Source: Lachnospiraceae bacterium
Lineage (GTDB): Bacteria; Bacillota_A; Clostridia; Lachnospirales; Lachnospiraceae
DNA: 22,210 nucleotides
Direction of reading: 5' to 3'
Assembly: GCA_028694115.1 (NCBI GenBank)
Contig: JAQUUB010000071.1
Location: 1-22,210 of the forward strand
Position numbers and translations under genes: made by a program. The notes beneath the pieces are model-generated. The model was not told where the DNA came from. It searched no databases and saw only the letters and a program-made list of their open reading frames with translations. Shown here in pieces: positions 6,598 to 15,363 of the stretch (position 1 is the first letter of the stretch; every line of letters starts with the position of its first letter).

Positions 6598-7824
6598 CTA
6601 TTGTTCCTTTTGCAGATAGTAACTGATAATTTCCTGTTCCAGTTTAATATTTTGAATACTCATATAATCCAACACATCCTGGTATAATTCCTGTGTTCTC
6701 AACTGCTCCATTCGTCTTCGGTCATTCTGTGTCAATGTTTTTAAACAATGTGCAAATCGCTTATCCCTTAATTGCTGTTTTCCCATTGCATATAATTCAA
6801 ATGGAATATTTGTCCTCTGACACAGATGTTTATGGATCCAGAATCCTCCCACATCAATATCACCAAAATGCAAATAGTAAAGGTCTGGATTATCCTGTTT
6901 CACTTTCTTCAAAAATTCAATCTGATATCTTGTAGCAAATCCCCCCAAATACATTGTAGCCATCTTTTTATTTGTGACTCTCTGGTAAGAAATCTTATTT
7001 TCAATAGTCATCACGGTTGAAACCTTTACCTGAATATGTTGAATACCCTCAATGTCTTTCGAGGCAATTGCAAGTCCCCCCTGAAGTGCCTTTGTCTCCA
7101 GGGTATACCTTCCCCATTCAATTTTCCAATCGCCTTTAATAAAGATTTCCTGTTCTGCCGGATTGACGTGATACTTTGCCAATATCGCATCTTGACGCTC
7201 GTCCTCTTCACGAGTTATGGTAAGTGCATTCCTGAGAATTCCACAAATTTCTTCAAGGTTATTGTCCTCAAACCACTTGGAATCCCCATAGACAATCATT
7301 GAAACCTCTCGTATATAAAGACTCTCCTCATTTTTCTCCAGGAATGTCAGCATCTTAAGATTAGCCCGAACCATCGATACATCGATTTTGATTCTCGGAT
7401 CATTCATCCTACTACGTATCTGTCTGCAATAAATGCTGGTAACAGGTAGTCTTTCATTATTTTCATAACGATAAAGCAACGTATCAAGTTGTATTCTAAC
7501 ATCGTACTGAGATACAATTCCATACTCTTTTTTTAAGATTTCATCCAGTTGGCCCACCTGTTCCTCACACAAATAGATTTTTTCAATATCCGTACTGAAT
7601 TTCAGGAGTTTAACCTGTACTACTTCTGTTTTCAATAATTCTTGTACCGCCTCCTCAAGCCGCTGCTTTTCTGAGATATCTGCATGATTATTTGCATAGT
7701 CTCCATACAATTCCCTTGGTTTTACAATCACTCGACGTTTTGTATTCACTTGATTTACCAATCGCTGATTATATTTTTTCAATAATTTATCGATGATTTC
7801 CTTTTTATAATCTTTTTCACTCAT
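6598..7824 (-). CDS. jetD: Wadjet protein JetD, TOPRIM-type nuclease subunit
   Basis: The 408-residue protein matches the DUF3322/DUF2220 JetD family. The C-terminal half carries a topoisomerase VI-A-like TOPRIM: MTIENKISYQ with Glu275, and YYLHFGDIDVGGFW with Asp322 and Asp324, the metal-binding acidic residues. JetD is the subunit that cuts circular plasmid DNA once the JetABC condensin has extruded it. The start ATG overlaps the end of jetC by 8 nt (ATGAGTGA), so translation is coupled. All key residues are present and there is no frame break. The gene ends beside the MATE-like fragment, so its last codons are worth comparing with relatives for a recombined tail. Confidence 0.88.
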   Translation of the reverse strand: MSEKDYKKEIIDKLLKKYNQRLVNQVNTKRRVIVKPRELYGDYANNHADISEKQRLEEAVQELLKTEVVQVKLLKFSTDIEKIYLCEEQVGQLDEILKKEYGIVSQYDVRIQLDTLLYRYENNERLPVTSIYCRQIRSRMNDPRIKIDVSMVRANLKMLTFLEKNEESLYIREVSMIVYGDSKWFEDNNLEEICGILRNALTITREEDERQDAILAKYHVNPAEQEIFIKGDWKIEWGRYTLETKALQGGLAIASKDIEGIQHIQVKVSTVMTIENKISYQRVTNKKMATMYLGGFATRYQIEFLKKVKQDNPDLYYLHFGDIDVGGFWIHKHLCQRTNIPFELYAMGKQQLRDKRFAHCLKTLTQNDRRRMEQLRTQELYQDVLDYMSIQNIKLEQEIISYYLQKEQ

Positions 7825-10800
7825 GGAATTTCACCTGACCAATCTGCATATTATCATTGCTGACCTTAAGAACTGGAATGATCACACCGCATTCACTTCC
7901 GATTGACTCCAATTTGTTTGGTGGTGCACAGAAAATCACCTGAAAATCCTGATTAACAAAGAAATCCAGCATGAGTTTAATATTGTGATCACTCATCTTT
8001 TCAAATGGCTCATCAATAAACAGCAGTCTTGCTGAATTTACACGCACATTGTAAAGCATAGATAACGCCGCCGATAAAATCAATGTGTACGGAATCTGTG
8101 TTCCTGCTCCGGAATTATATCCCACCTGCTTTGATAGTTTTCCATCCTTTACCTCATCGTTGTTGATGATAATCTCATAGCTCATATAGTTACGATAGTC
8201 TGCAAATTTAGCAATTTCATTTACATCATTCTTGTCAATAATGCGATTGATAATTTCAATGATTTCTGTCTCTCTTGCCTCAACCTGATCGTTATCATAG
8301 CCCAACAGGCTGGTAAACATCATTTGGTCATCTGACATATTGTTCGTATCTTGCAAGTATTCTGCATAGCGAAGAATCTTTGCATAATCCGAAGTATTGT
8401 CCAACAGCTTCACTTCAAACTGATACTTCGTGGAAAATTGCAGCTTTCGCAGCTCTCTGTTAATATCTGAGATATCACTTCGTGCTGACTTTGCAGTCTC
8501 GTAAATATTTAATACAAATTCACGTTTAAAGATCCGCTCATAAGTAATGGTCTGTTCCCTCAGCTTCTGCTGCATACCTTGCAAATCATCAATCCAGATT
8601 CTTCCTCTACGTTTCTGATAGCTTGCTTCATGATCCAGTCCCATTGGAAGCTTGTCCACTTCCTGTTTGCGATTGTTGTAAGCCTGCTGCGCACCACTGA
8701 TATTCACCTCCAGTTCTCTGACACGACGCTCAGCTCTATCCTTTGTGGATGGCTGCATGGTTCCACCATTCTTATTCGTTCCATCTAAAAATGCATCAAA
8801 TTCTTTGATTGCGGTTTCTACAGCAGAAGAACAGAGCGCATGTTCTGCATCCAGCTTCATCTGCTCCCTTTTTTCTTCATTGTGAAATTCCTTTGCATCC
8901 TGCGTTTTTCTTTCCGATTCTACTTCCAGAACCGTCTTTTCTCTCTCGTGTTCATTTCTTTCCTTCTTCCGCTGAGCCAGCTGTTCTTCCAACTGAGAGA
9001 CACGCTGCGTGAGTGCCATAAACTGTTCATTATTTTTTTGCGCTTCTAAAAGCTCCCGATAATGCCCCTGTTCTTCTTGCAGATCTTTTGTCGCTCTTGC
9101 CAACTCATTATGTACATCCAAATTATAATGCTTAAAATAGCTCAGCGCATTTTTAAAGAAATCAATCTGTTCCTGAAGCTCATGCTGCCTTGCCAGAAGG
9201 TCTTTTTCCTGTTTTTCCAGTTTCTTTCGCTTCTCCTCTGCAGCCCTTAGATTCAACTCAATGGCCTTATCTCCCAGGCAGTAACTCTTGAGCTTATGCT
9301 TGTTCAGATAAGTTACCGCCATATTACGGCTAAGTTTTCCTTCCCTGGACATTGCATTATCATACATAGGAACCTGATCAAGCGATACGGCATGAATCCT
9401 TCCCAACCAGAATGTGAAATAAGCTGCTGCCGTCGCATTTTGAATTTCCAGCATATGGTATACGGAATCTTCTTCGCAATCCAGATTTCTGCTCATAAGA
9501 CGTTTGGAATTCACCAACTCCACATACTTATGTCCCGAACGATCCATCACCTGATTAGCCACATCAAAGTGTTCCGGCAGCACAATAATCGCATACCTGT
9601 GAACCCCAAGAAATACCTCGATTGCATCCCGCCACTTCTCGTCCTTTAAACCAATGACATATTCACAGGCCATCTTTGCCATCTGTGTGATCCCTTGTCT
9701 GTCAAACTCCCGGTTAATCTCACCAATCAGCTCCATCTGTTCTCTGGCGTACGTATAATCCGCCTTATTTTTTTTACAGTTTTCAATGATTTTTGTCTGT
9801 TCATTGCACTCTTTTTGTACTTCCTCCAGCTGCAAGTCAAGCAGACCTTTCGCCTTAAGCAGTTCATCCCTGCAGTTTGAGGCCATTCCCTTAAGCCGAT
9901 CGATACAGAGCTGCTTTTCGGCCGCATTCACAGAACGTGAAGTGAGTTTACCGATATTCTCTACATCCGTGACATCCCCCGTAAGTATCCGAAGCTGTTG
10001 CAGTAGCTCCTGCATCTGCATCTGAAAATACTCCAACCCATCTTTTTCCTTCGTAAGGCACTGAATCTGTTCCTTATATTCTTTGATCATCTGTTCCGAA
10101 GCTTCAATCGCTTTCGTAACATCAAGCTCTCGCAGGGCACTTCTTGCCTCGGAGCAGCTTCGATCCAAATCCTCAATTTTTTTATTTTCTTCAATAAGAA
10201 CTCTCTCCAGCTTTTCACAGGTAATCACATTTTTTTCAATAACTGCCTCTGCATCCTTCGCTTTTTTCTGGGAAGATACCAGCCGACTGTAGCAGATCTT
10301 CAGATCATCGATTTTAAGCTGCAAAGCTCTTCTGTCATGTTCGTTATAATCTTTTAAAATTGCATCCAGATCTTGCAGCTCCTGATTAATCTGTTCCAGA
10401 GAATGATTAATCTGCTCAATATTTTTCTTTGCATCTTTTAATTTATCGAAGTTCACATTATGCCCTTCCAGCACAGATTCCTTGATAAACTCCTGAATCT
10501 TTGCCGCTGGATTGTATGCCATGATGTTGCGCAGCTTTCTCTGGTACTTCGGAATCTCCTGATACGGAAGCTTCAAGCCAACCTTCTGCATAAACAGCGT
10601 GATTCCTTCTTTTTTATTTTTCAGCTGGATACCATACTTCTTCTGAAATTCGGATGCATCATAGGGCTTAAGCACAGACTCCTGTTTGTATACAAAGGAT
10701 ACATCCTTAAGCCGTTTTTTATCCATAGCGAACCAGTGTGTTCCCCGGATATCTGCTGCTGAGGTCTCTATGATCACTCCCAGCACAAATGATTGTTCGT

Positions 10801-11128
10801 TTATCTGATCATAGTATTCCATTGCAATGTGTGTATAAACAACCGGTATCTTTTCTGCCGGACGCGCATAGATTCCCGCACTCGCATCAACCAGACAGCG
10901 CGTATAGGAAACCAGATTACGTTTTCCGACACCCGTATTATAACCGCTTGTAGCCTTGTTAAACTGTGTATCTCCAGTATATGCATATTTAATTGCATCC
11001 AAAATAGTAGACTTTCCACATTCATTTTCACCCGAGATCAAAGTCAGATTCTGAGCCATGGGAATCGTCGTATTGGAGAATCCATACCAGTTGACCAGAT
11101 GTATATTCTGCAAAATAATCTTACTCAT
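7817..11128 (-). CDS. jetC: Wadjet protein JetC, SMC-like ATPase
   Basis: The protein is a 1103-residue SMC/MukB-like motor. Walker A GENECGKST is at residues 33-41 after NWYGFSNTTIP. Long heptad-rich coiled coils follow, with a central globular part around GLKDEKWRDAIEVFLGVHRYAIIVLPEHF, then a second coiled coil. Near the C-terminus are a signature-like NSGAGTQIPYTLILSAAL and Walker B LLFIDEPFEKMS near 1035-1046. JetC dimers with JetA and JetB form the loop-extruding complex that recognises small circular DNA. An upstream in-frame ATG at 11161 lies inside jetB. The ATG at 11128 has GGAAGGTGAGG just before it and overlaps the jetB stop by 8 nt (ATGAGTAA), so it is the likely start. Confidence 0.92.
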   Translation of the reverse strand: MSKIILQNIHLVNWYGFSNTTIPMAQNLTLISGENECGKSTILDAIKYAYTGDTQFNKATSGYNTGVGKRNLVSYTRCLVDASAGIYARPAEKIPVVYTHIAMEYYDQINEQSFVLGVIIETSAADIRGTHWFAMDKKRLKDVSFVYKQESVLKPYDASEFQKKYGIQLKNKKEGITLFMQKVGLKLPYQEIPKYQRKLRNIMAYNPAAKIQEFIKESVLEGHNVNFDKLKDAKKNIEQINHSLEQINQELQDLDAILKDYNEHDRRALQLKIDDLKICYSRLVSSQKKAKDAEAVIEKNVITCEKLERVLIEENKKIEDLDRSCSEARSALRELDVTKAIEASEQMIKEYKEQIQCLTKEKDGLEYFQMQMQELLQQLRILTGDVTDVENIGKLTSRSVNAAEKQLCIDRLKGMASNCRDELLKAKGLLDLQLEEVQKECNEQTKIIENCKKNKADYTYAREQMELIGEINREFDRQGITQMAKMACEYVIGLKDEKWRDAIEVFLGVHRYAIIVLPEHFDVANQVMDRSGHKYVELVNSKRLMSRNLDCEEDSVYHMLEIQNATAAAYFTFWLGRIHAVSLDQVPMYDNAMSREGKLSRNMAVTYLNKHKLKSYCLGDKAIELNLRAAEEKRKKLEKQEKDLLARQHELQEQIDFFKNALSYFKHYNLDVHNELARATKDLQEEQGHYRELLEAQKNNEQFMALTQRVSQLEEQLAQRKKERNEHEREKTVLEVESERKTQDAKEFHNEEKREQMKLDAEHALCSSAVETAIKEFDAFLDGTNKNGGTMQPSTKDRAERRVRELEVNISGAQQAYNNRKQEVDKLPMGLDHEASYQKRRGRIWIDDLQGMQQKLREQTITYERIFKREFVLNIYETAKSARSDISDINRELRKLQFSTKYQFEVKLLDNTSDYAKILRYAEYLQDTNNMSDDQMMFTSLLGYDNDQVEARETEIIEIINRIIDKNDVNEIAKFADYRNYMSYEIIINNDEVKDGKLSKQVGYNSGAGTQIPYTLILSAALSMLYNVRVNSARLLFIDEPFEKMSDHNIKLMLDFFVNQDFQVIFCAPPNKLESIGSECGVIIPVLKVSNDNMQIGQVKFHE

Positions 11129-11753
11129 CCGTATCCTCACCTTCCAAATTCTCTTTCTCAACTGTTTCGTCGTTATCTTCCAGATATTCAGCCATCACCT
11201 GTTTTAACTGACCAATATCCATGCAAAACTGCAGTGACGGATACAGACGCACAGCTCCATCCTCAGCTGCGATGTCATCCTCAAAATCGATCAGACTGAA
11301 CCGTTTAAAGATTCGATATGCGTTTTTGAATTCTGACGGAGAAAGTGTAATCTGATAGATCCTGCATTTGTCAATAATATCACCCACAGTTACATACACT
11401 GGCTCTGCATAACCCATTCGCTCCAGAAACAAAAGCCACAGAATCATCAGAAGCCGTACCTGCTTTTGGTCAAAACGATATAAATTCGCCCTCTTTAATC
11501 CTACCGTATCCAAGTCTTCATCACTCTGCTGAAGCATCGCCACCTTCATCCGATCCTCCACCTGTACCTGATATCCAATTGCCTGCAAATATACATTCAC
11601 ATCGTATTGATTGGATTCTGCTGAGATATAATCGTACAGCCTCTCATCTCTATCTGCAACTATAAAGGTCACATCCAAAAGCCGCCTTATACAGCGCTTA
11701 AATAAATACCCATCTTCCTCACTCATTTTATTCATAAAACTAAAATCATTCAT
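11121..11753 (-). CDS. jetB: Wadjet protein JetB, kite-type subunit
   Basis: This protein of about 210 residues sits between jetA and jetC, where the MukE-like kite subunit (DUF4194/DUF6063-type) is encoded. It has winged-helix-like helical segments (DIIDKCRIYQITLSPSEFKNAYRIF) and a highly acidic C-terminal tail rich in Glu and Asp. JetB binds the kleisin JetA and helps gate DNA entry. A GTG at 11756 and an ATG at 11753 are adjacent. The ATG has AGAGGG about 7 nt upstream and is preferred. It follows the jetA stop by 11 nt and overlaps jetC by 8 nt. Identity rests mainly on position, size and composition. Confidence 0.8.
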   Translation of the reverse strand: MNDFSFMNKMSEEDGYLFKRCIRRLLDVTFIVADRDERLYDYISAESNQYDVNVYLQAIGYQVQVEDRMKVAMLQQSDEDLDTVGLKRANLYRFDQKQVRLLMILWLLFLERMGYAEPVYVTVGDIIDKCRIYQITLSPSEFKNAYRIFKRFSLIDFEDDIAAEDGAVRLYPSLQFCMDIGQLKQVMAEYLEDNDETVEKENLEGEDTDE

Positions 11754-11764
11754 CACAAACCCTC

Positions 11765-13198
11765 TTATCTTCTAGTGATTACAATGTTACTGATCTCTGC
11801 CATTTCCATCTTCACGATTTCTTCGGACATCACAACATCATATGGGAATTCCTCATTTCTCGCATATAGCATCGCTGCTGCATACATCAAAAGCTCCTCT
11901 TTTGTCTGAATGACAGTTTCCTTTAAACTAATCTTCTCTTTCCCGTAAAGCTGTACATCCAGGAAATTTCCCACTCGATCTACAGAATAACGATTCACTG
12001 CGTTTTGAAAAATCGACTCCGTCTGCACTCTTTTTTCCTCTTCTGACAGCTCTGATATGTTTATCCCAATATTTTGGCCTTCCCCTTTTACCCTTTTATA
12101 TCGTTCAAAGGATTTTCGCCCCACATATTTCTGATTCATAATTTGGGTGCATCCGGCAACCTTCTCCATAGCCATGTCCTGCTGCTCCTTCGGCAGTTTC
12201 GAGACCACATACAGAAAATCATTCAGTACTGACTCCATCTGCATTCCATTGCTTGCCATCAGCATAATTCTGGTATTTGCCAGATTATAATAGTTGTTGA
12301 TCTTACGATCGATCAACTCCATATTGTCCTCATATTCCACACTTAAGAAATACTGCAGCTCAGAGAAATATCGTTCTACCCGTTCCTGTGCCTCCTCCAT
12401 TGGAACCTGAATTTTTTCTGCACATTCCACAATTATTTTATTACAAAACTCCTCTTCCTTTAGAAGACGCAGTTTTCCCCTGATATACGAAATCTGCGTT
12501 GGGATCAGACCATTATTTTTGACAAAAAAATACTCGCTGAAAAAGCGATCCAGCATCTGATCTTTCATAATAAACTGGCCAAAGCTGTTGATATCCTGAA
12601 AGGTAATCACTGCCTTCATAATACTTGCAATGCTGTCTTTCAGATCTGTCAGTTCATTTTTCAGTTCTGTCTCATTGTCAATCATGGGAATGAGAATATT
12701 CGTATAGGGTCTGTCTTTTCTCACGGATTCTTCATCAAATGCCGACTTCATAATTTCATACATTGCAAAAATACGGTTTGACATCAACCCTTCACCTGTC
12801 TTCTCCGTCATTTTACGCAGGAAATCCATAAAACGTCTGCAATCCGTTGCTATATTCGTCACATATTCTCCGTTACGGCCAATCTCTCTTGGAAGAACCC
12901 ACCCACAAGATCGAAACAAAGCCAATATCATACCTGGCTGAAGTTCCTTTCCATTTTCTTCTGTCTCATTATCATCCACAACATTCAAACCGTCTTCTTC
13001 TAATTTCTCCATCTCACTTTGGATATCACTGTTATTCAAATAAAGTGTGATACAGTCTCTTGCATCTGTCTCATAAAGCACAGGCAGTTCCTTCGTCTTA
13101 TCAATTAGAATCTGGATGCAATCATAATAGATCCGACGATATTTGGATGTCAGTGGCTTAAAAAAAGCGTCATTCTTAATATAATCAAAAAAATTCAT
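11765..13198 (-). CDS. jetA: Wadjet protein JetA, kleisin-like subunit
   Basis: The 477-residue first gene of the operon begins MNFFDYIKNDAFFKPLTSKYRRIYYDCI, typical of the DUF5716/JetA family of Clostridia, and lacks an obvious DUF3375-like start. That points to a type II rather than a type I Wadjet system, though I am only moderately sure of the type. Helical segments with a winged-helix-like N-terminal third and a C-terminal third suit a kleisin bridging the JetC heads. A TTG at 13201 precedes the ATG at 13198. AGGAG lies about 7 nt before the ATG, so this start is chosen. The ribosome site itself comes from the DUF4143 relic that forms the leader. Confidence 0.85.
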   Translation of the reverse strand: MNFFDYIKNDAFFKPLTSKYRRIYYDCIQILIDKTKELPVLYETDARDCITLYLNNSDIQSEMEKLEEDGLNVVDDNETEENGKELQPGMILALFRSCGWVLPREIGRNGEYVTNIATDCRRFMDFLRKMTEKTGEGLMSNRIFAMYEIMKSAFDEESVRKDRPYTNILIPMIDNETELKNELTDLKDSIASIMKAVITFQDINSFGQFIMKDQMLDRFFSEYFFVKNNGLIPTQISYIRGKLRLLKEEEFCNKIIVECAEKIQVPMEEAQERVERYFSELQYFLSVEYEDNMELIDRKINNYYNLANTRIMLMASNGMQMESVLNDFLYVVSKLPKEQQDMAMEKVAGCTQIMNQKYVGRKSFERYKRVKGEGQNIGINISELSEEEKRVQTESIFQNAVNRYSVDRVGNFLDVQLYGKEKISLKETVIQTKEELLMYAAAMLYARNEEFPYDVVMSEEIVKMEMAEISNIVITRR

Positions 13199-13200
13199 CA

Positions 13201-13255
13201 ATTTCTCCTCATCAGAAATTGCACAAGCTGATTAAATATAGTATTTTTTACTCAT
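13201..13255 (-). pseudogene. DUF4143 ATPase relic serving as the wadjet 5' leader
   Basis: Read on the minus strand this stretch gives M-SKKYYI-stop-SACAISDEEK. The intact ATPase gene at 17439-18740 encodes MGSKKYYIQSAYAIPDEEK (nucleotides 17594-17651). By eye about 46 of 55 aligned bases agree after one 3-base gap. Most differences are at third codon positions, and one turns CAA (Gln) into the stop TAA. The relic's GAT GAG GAG AAA codons now provide the jetA ribosome site. The predicted transcript starts near its upstream end. Confidence 0.75.
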
Positions 13256-13261
13256 AATGCT

Positions 13262-13289
13262 ATTATAACATGGCATTAGTTAATTACAA
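13262..13289 (-). promoter_or_regulatory. Promoter of the wadjet operon
   Basis: Minus-strand -10 TATAAT (13262-13267) and -35 TTGTAA (13284-13289) are 16 bp apart. Transcription would begin near 13255, giving a leader of about 57 nt that is almost exactly the DUF4143 relic. No other good promoter was seen within the four jet genes, in line with a single polycistronic message. Confidence 0.65.
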
Positions 13290-13361
13290 ATACATCTTTT
13301 CACAGCATTGATTCGAAGTCAGGATATTTGTAAAATCCTTTGTTGTGATGGATATTTTACA

Positions 13362-13715
13362 TTAATCCTTGCAATAGACACCTTTGCCTTCGGCTATATC
13401 ATGTTCCTCTATAGAAGCAATCAGTTCATCATAGCCCTGCACCTTTTCCTCAAAAATATCACCGTCAAATACGATCATCATCTTATCTCTGTCTGAATCA
13501 AATTCATTTTCTTTAAGACTCTTTTGTTCTCTGGCAAAGGTAACAAGATTTTTAGCGAAAGAAATATTTTTATCCCCTTCCGTCTTCTCCCATAATCTGA
13601 TATCAATAAGAGGATGTATTCCTAATTCCTTTCTCAAATCGATCAACCGTTCAAAATAAAATGTTTCTGTATTGGCTCCTTCGCAGATAAAATAATACTT
13701 TCTAAATGGCTCCAC
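13362..13715 (-). pseudogene. RloB-like TOPRIM protein, C-terminally truncated
   Basis: The 117-residue frame starts with a GTG at 13715 and reads FRKYYFICEGANTETFYFERL (TOPRIM Glu12), then MIVFDGDIF, the DxD of the same fold. This is the RloB/AbiLii pattern and is distinct from the TOPRIM gene at 863-1663. RloB proteins usually run on to about 200 residues with a conserved NPxFELxLLLH block. Here a TAA follows GVYCKD. Beyond it, in a shifted frame, YPDFESML (about 13310-13340) looks like the decayed remainder. The usual upstream ATPase partner is absent and replaced by unrelated plus-strand sequence, so this is an orphan fragment, probably non-functional. Confidence 0.7.
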
Positions 13716-13747
13716 CTGATCTTCCTGATCTTAATCAGCCTGCTTTG

Positions 13748-14121
13748 GAACAGTCCTCCTGTGATTTTTTACAGCAAAAATTTGAAAACAAAGACCCAAT
13801 ATGCCAATACACCGCTTTCCGCATTCGGAATGACTATCTGGCTGCCAGAAAAGTCCGGGAACGAAGGATTGCCTGTGAACAATTTGTGTCTGATTTCCTT
13901 TGATTATCTATTACCTGAACCTTCTAAATGACTGGGGGCTGTGCTTTCGCAAGTGCAAAGTTTGTGGGAAATATTTTCTGGCAAAAAAGCCTGCGTTATG
14001 AATTGTGCAGCGAGAAATGTCGCAAGAAACAGTCATTGCAAAGAACAAAACAACCAGCCCCAAAGAATTTACGGACTGGCTATATCAGCAAAATAATATT
14101 ATTGTAAAGCTTACCACATAA
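13748..14121 (+). pseudogene. Zinc-ribbon protein relic (DUF6076-like) with several frameshifts
   Basis: Joining pieces from different plus-strand frames gives a coherent protein. Segment one is CQYTAFRIRNDYLAARKVRERRIACEQFVSDFL. Next comes DYLLPEPSK, then NDWGLCFRKCKVCGKYFLAK, then SLRYELCSEKCRKKQSLQ, and a tail KEFTDWLYQQN ending near 14121. CxxC and CSEKC would bind zinc. Small shifts at about 13901, 13928, 14000 (an A-run) and 14045 break it. The pattern recalls DUF6076-type proteins of Lachnospiraceae, which often lie in accessory DNA. It faces the RloB-like fragment. Not expressed as a protein in its present form. Confidence 0.55.
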
Positions 14122-14217
14122 AAGAAAAGATAGTACATGAAATAATCACCTGATGAAGGGAGCTTTTTACTGTGCTATTTTATTTTGAAATAACAATTTA
14201 TACCACCTATTATCAGC

Positions 14218-14692
14218 TCAAAAACTGTTTTTTAGAATATCCAATACCTCATCATGAGTCAGCACTTTTCGTCAGCACACAGTCAACCGGAATGATCTTA
14301 CAGTCCGGTTCCTCAAAGCGGATATAATACTTCTCCCACGGATCTTCGTCACAATAAACTGACACGGAAACCGCCTTGGCATAGTCGCAGCAGGAGCCGC
14401 CGCCCACAGCCAACAGAAAATCCACCTGATTCTCTCTGGCAATCCGTACTCCATCCCGCAACTTCTCCACGGTTGGATTGGGCATCACGCCACCATCCTC
14501 AATGACCGTCTTTCCAGCTGCTTTCAGCAGTTCCATAACCCGATTATAAATACCATTTTTCTTGATAGAACCGCCACCATAAATGAGCTGCACCGTGTTT
14601 CCGTATTTGGGAAGCTCCTCATTGAGAGCATTGAGGGAGTCTTCTCCAAAATAAAGTTTCGTCGGGTTTGAATATGAAAAATTTCCTAACAT
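14218..14692 (-). pseudogene. Iron-containing alcohol dehydrogenase with large internal deletion
   Basis: From the ATG at about 14692 (AAGGAG upstream) the product begins LGNFSYSNPTKLYFGED and contains the NAD-binding GGGSIKKNG and AVGGGSCCDYAKAV, as in BDH/YqhD-type dehydrogenases. After PVDCVLT, where TLSGTGSE and the iron-binding histidines should follow, the frame breaks and stops. Immediately beyond, another frame reads KVLTHDEVLDILKNSF, which looks like the C-terminal helix of the same family. The join lies at two copies of GTGCTGAC (minus strand) 5 nt apart, which suggests that roughly 230 codons were lost between short repeats. It was the last gene of the redox cluster, 13 nt after the CMD gene. 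It cannot be active without its metal site. Confidence 0.8.
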
Positions 14693-14705
14693 ATTTTTTA
14701 TCTCC

Positions 14706-15026
14706 TTAATCCTGATAAATTTCTTTTGCCATCCGAAACGCCGCCCATGCTTTCGGCCATCCTGCATAAAAGGCTGCATGGGTCAGAATCTCAGCCATTT
14801 CTTCTTTTGTTACACCATTCTTTTTGGCTTCTCCGATATGGAAAGCAAGAGAACTGTCCAAAACACCACTTGCCATAAGTGCCGTTACCGTGACGATGCT
14901 CCTGTCTCTTGCAGGCAATTTATCCTCCCGTGACCAGACTTCTCCAAACAGCACATCATCATTTAATTCCGCAAATTTGGGTGCAAAATCACCCAAGGCA
15001 TCTTTGCCCGCTGTTACTTTTATCAT
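14706..15026 (-). CDS. Carboxymuconolactone decarboxylase (CMD)-family protein
   Basis: The protein has 106 residues, the full length of the small CMD family. It shows REDKLPARDRSIVTVTALMASG, AFHIGEAKKNGVTKEEMAEILTHAAFYAGWPKAW and a short C-terminal helix. Family members are all-helical trimers or hexamers. Many act in redox or peroxide metabolism, but this one lacks the CxxC pair of AhpD, so its reaction is unknown. AAGGAGG lies about 8 nt before the ATG at 15026. It sits between the damaged cupin gene (11-nt gap) and the damaged alcohol dehydrogenase. It is one of only two genes of this cluster that look intact. Confidence 0.85.
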   Translation of the reverse strand: MIKVTAGKDALGDFAPKFAELNDDVLFGEVWSREDKLPARDRSIVTVTALMASGVLDSSLAFHIGEAKKNGVTKEEMAEILTHAAFYAGWPKAWAAFRMAKEIYQD

Positions 15027-15037
15027 GATTGACCTCC

Positions 15038-15349
15038 TTACTTTAATCTGTTATATTCCTGCTCATCTACCGCTTCCGGCGGTATGTTGATGACATTGCC
15101 GGGCTTCATTTCCTGTGCGGGTTTTCCCCATTCCTGATAATATCCACGCCCAGCAGTGCAGAGCAAAATCTGTCCGCCTTTATGATAAATATGCCAGTTA
15201 TTTCGACACCCTGGTTCAAAGGTTACATTGGCAATTCCAATTTTTTCCGTTGTCAACATGGACAAGTAACTCTGTCCAACAAAATACTGTGCATAAACAT
15301 CGTTTTTCTCCCCCAATGGGAAGATTTGATTAAATTCTTTTTCTGTCAT
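15038..15349 (-). pseudogene. Cupin-domain protein missing its second metal motif
   Basis: The 103-residue frame starts MTEKEFNQIFPLGEKND and has the first half of a cupin barrel (FEPGCRNNWHIYHKGGQILLCTAGRGYYQ, then PGNVINIPPE). In relatives the next part is KHWHGA plus about 30 residues of strand before a C-terminal DEEYNRL. Here IPPE runs straight into AVDEQEYNRL. An in-frame internal deletion of roughly 35 residues has therefore removed the second motif and its histidines. A folded active enzyme is unlikely. It starts 14 nt after the aldo/keto reductase stop, with an AAAGGA ribosome site. If the short form proves to be a natural variant, I would reclassify it as a CDS. Confidence 0.65.
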
Positions 15350-15363
15350 TTTTCTTTTTCCTT

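Noticed and set aside
9296..9649. 117-codon plus-strand open frame
   Set aside because: It is antisense to the middle of jetC. No independent support.
10793..11299. 168-codon plus-strand open frame
   Set aside because: It is antisense to jetC/jetB, which carry clear motifs. No domain or ribosome site was seen.
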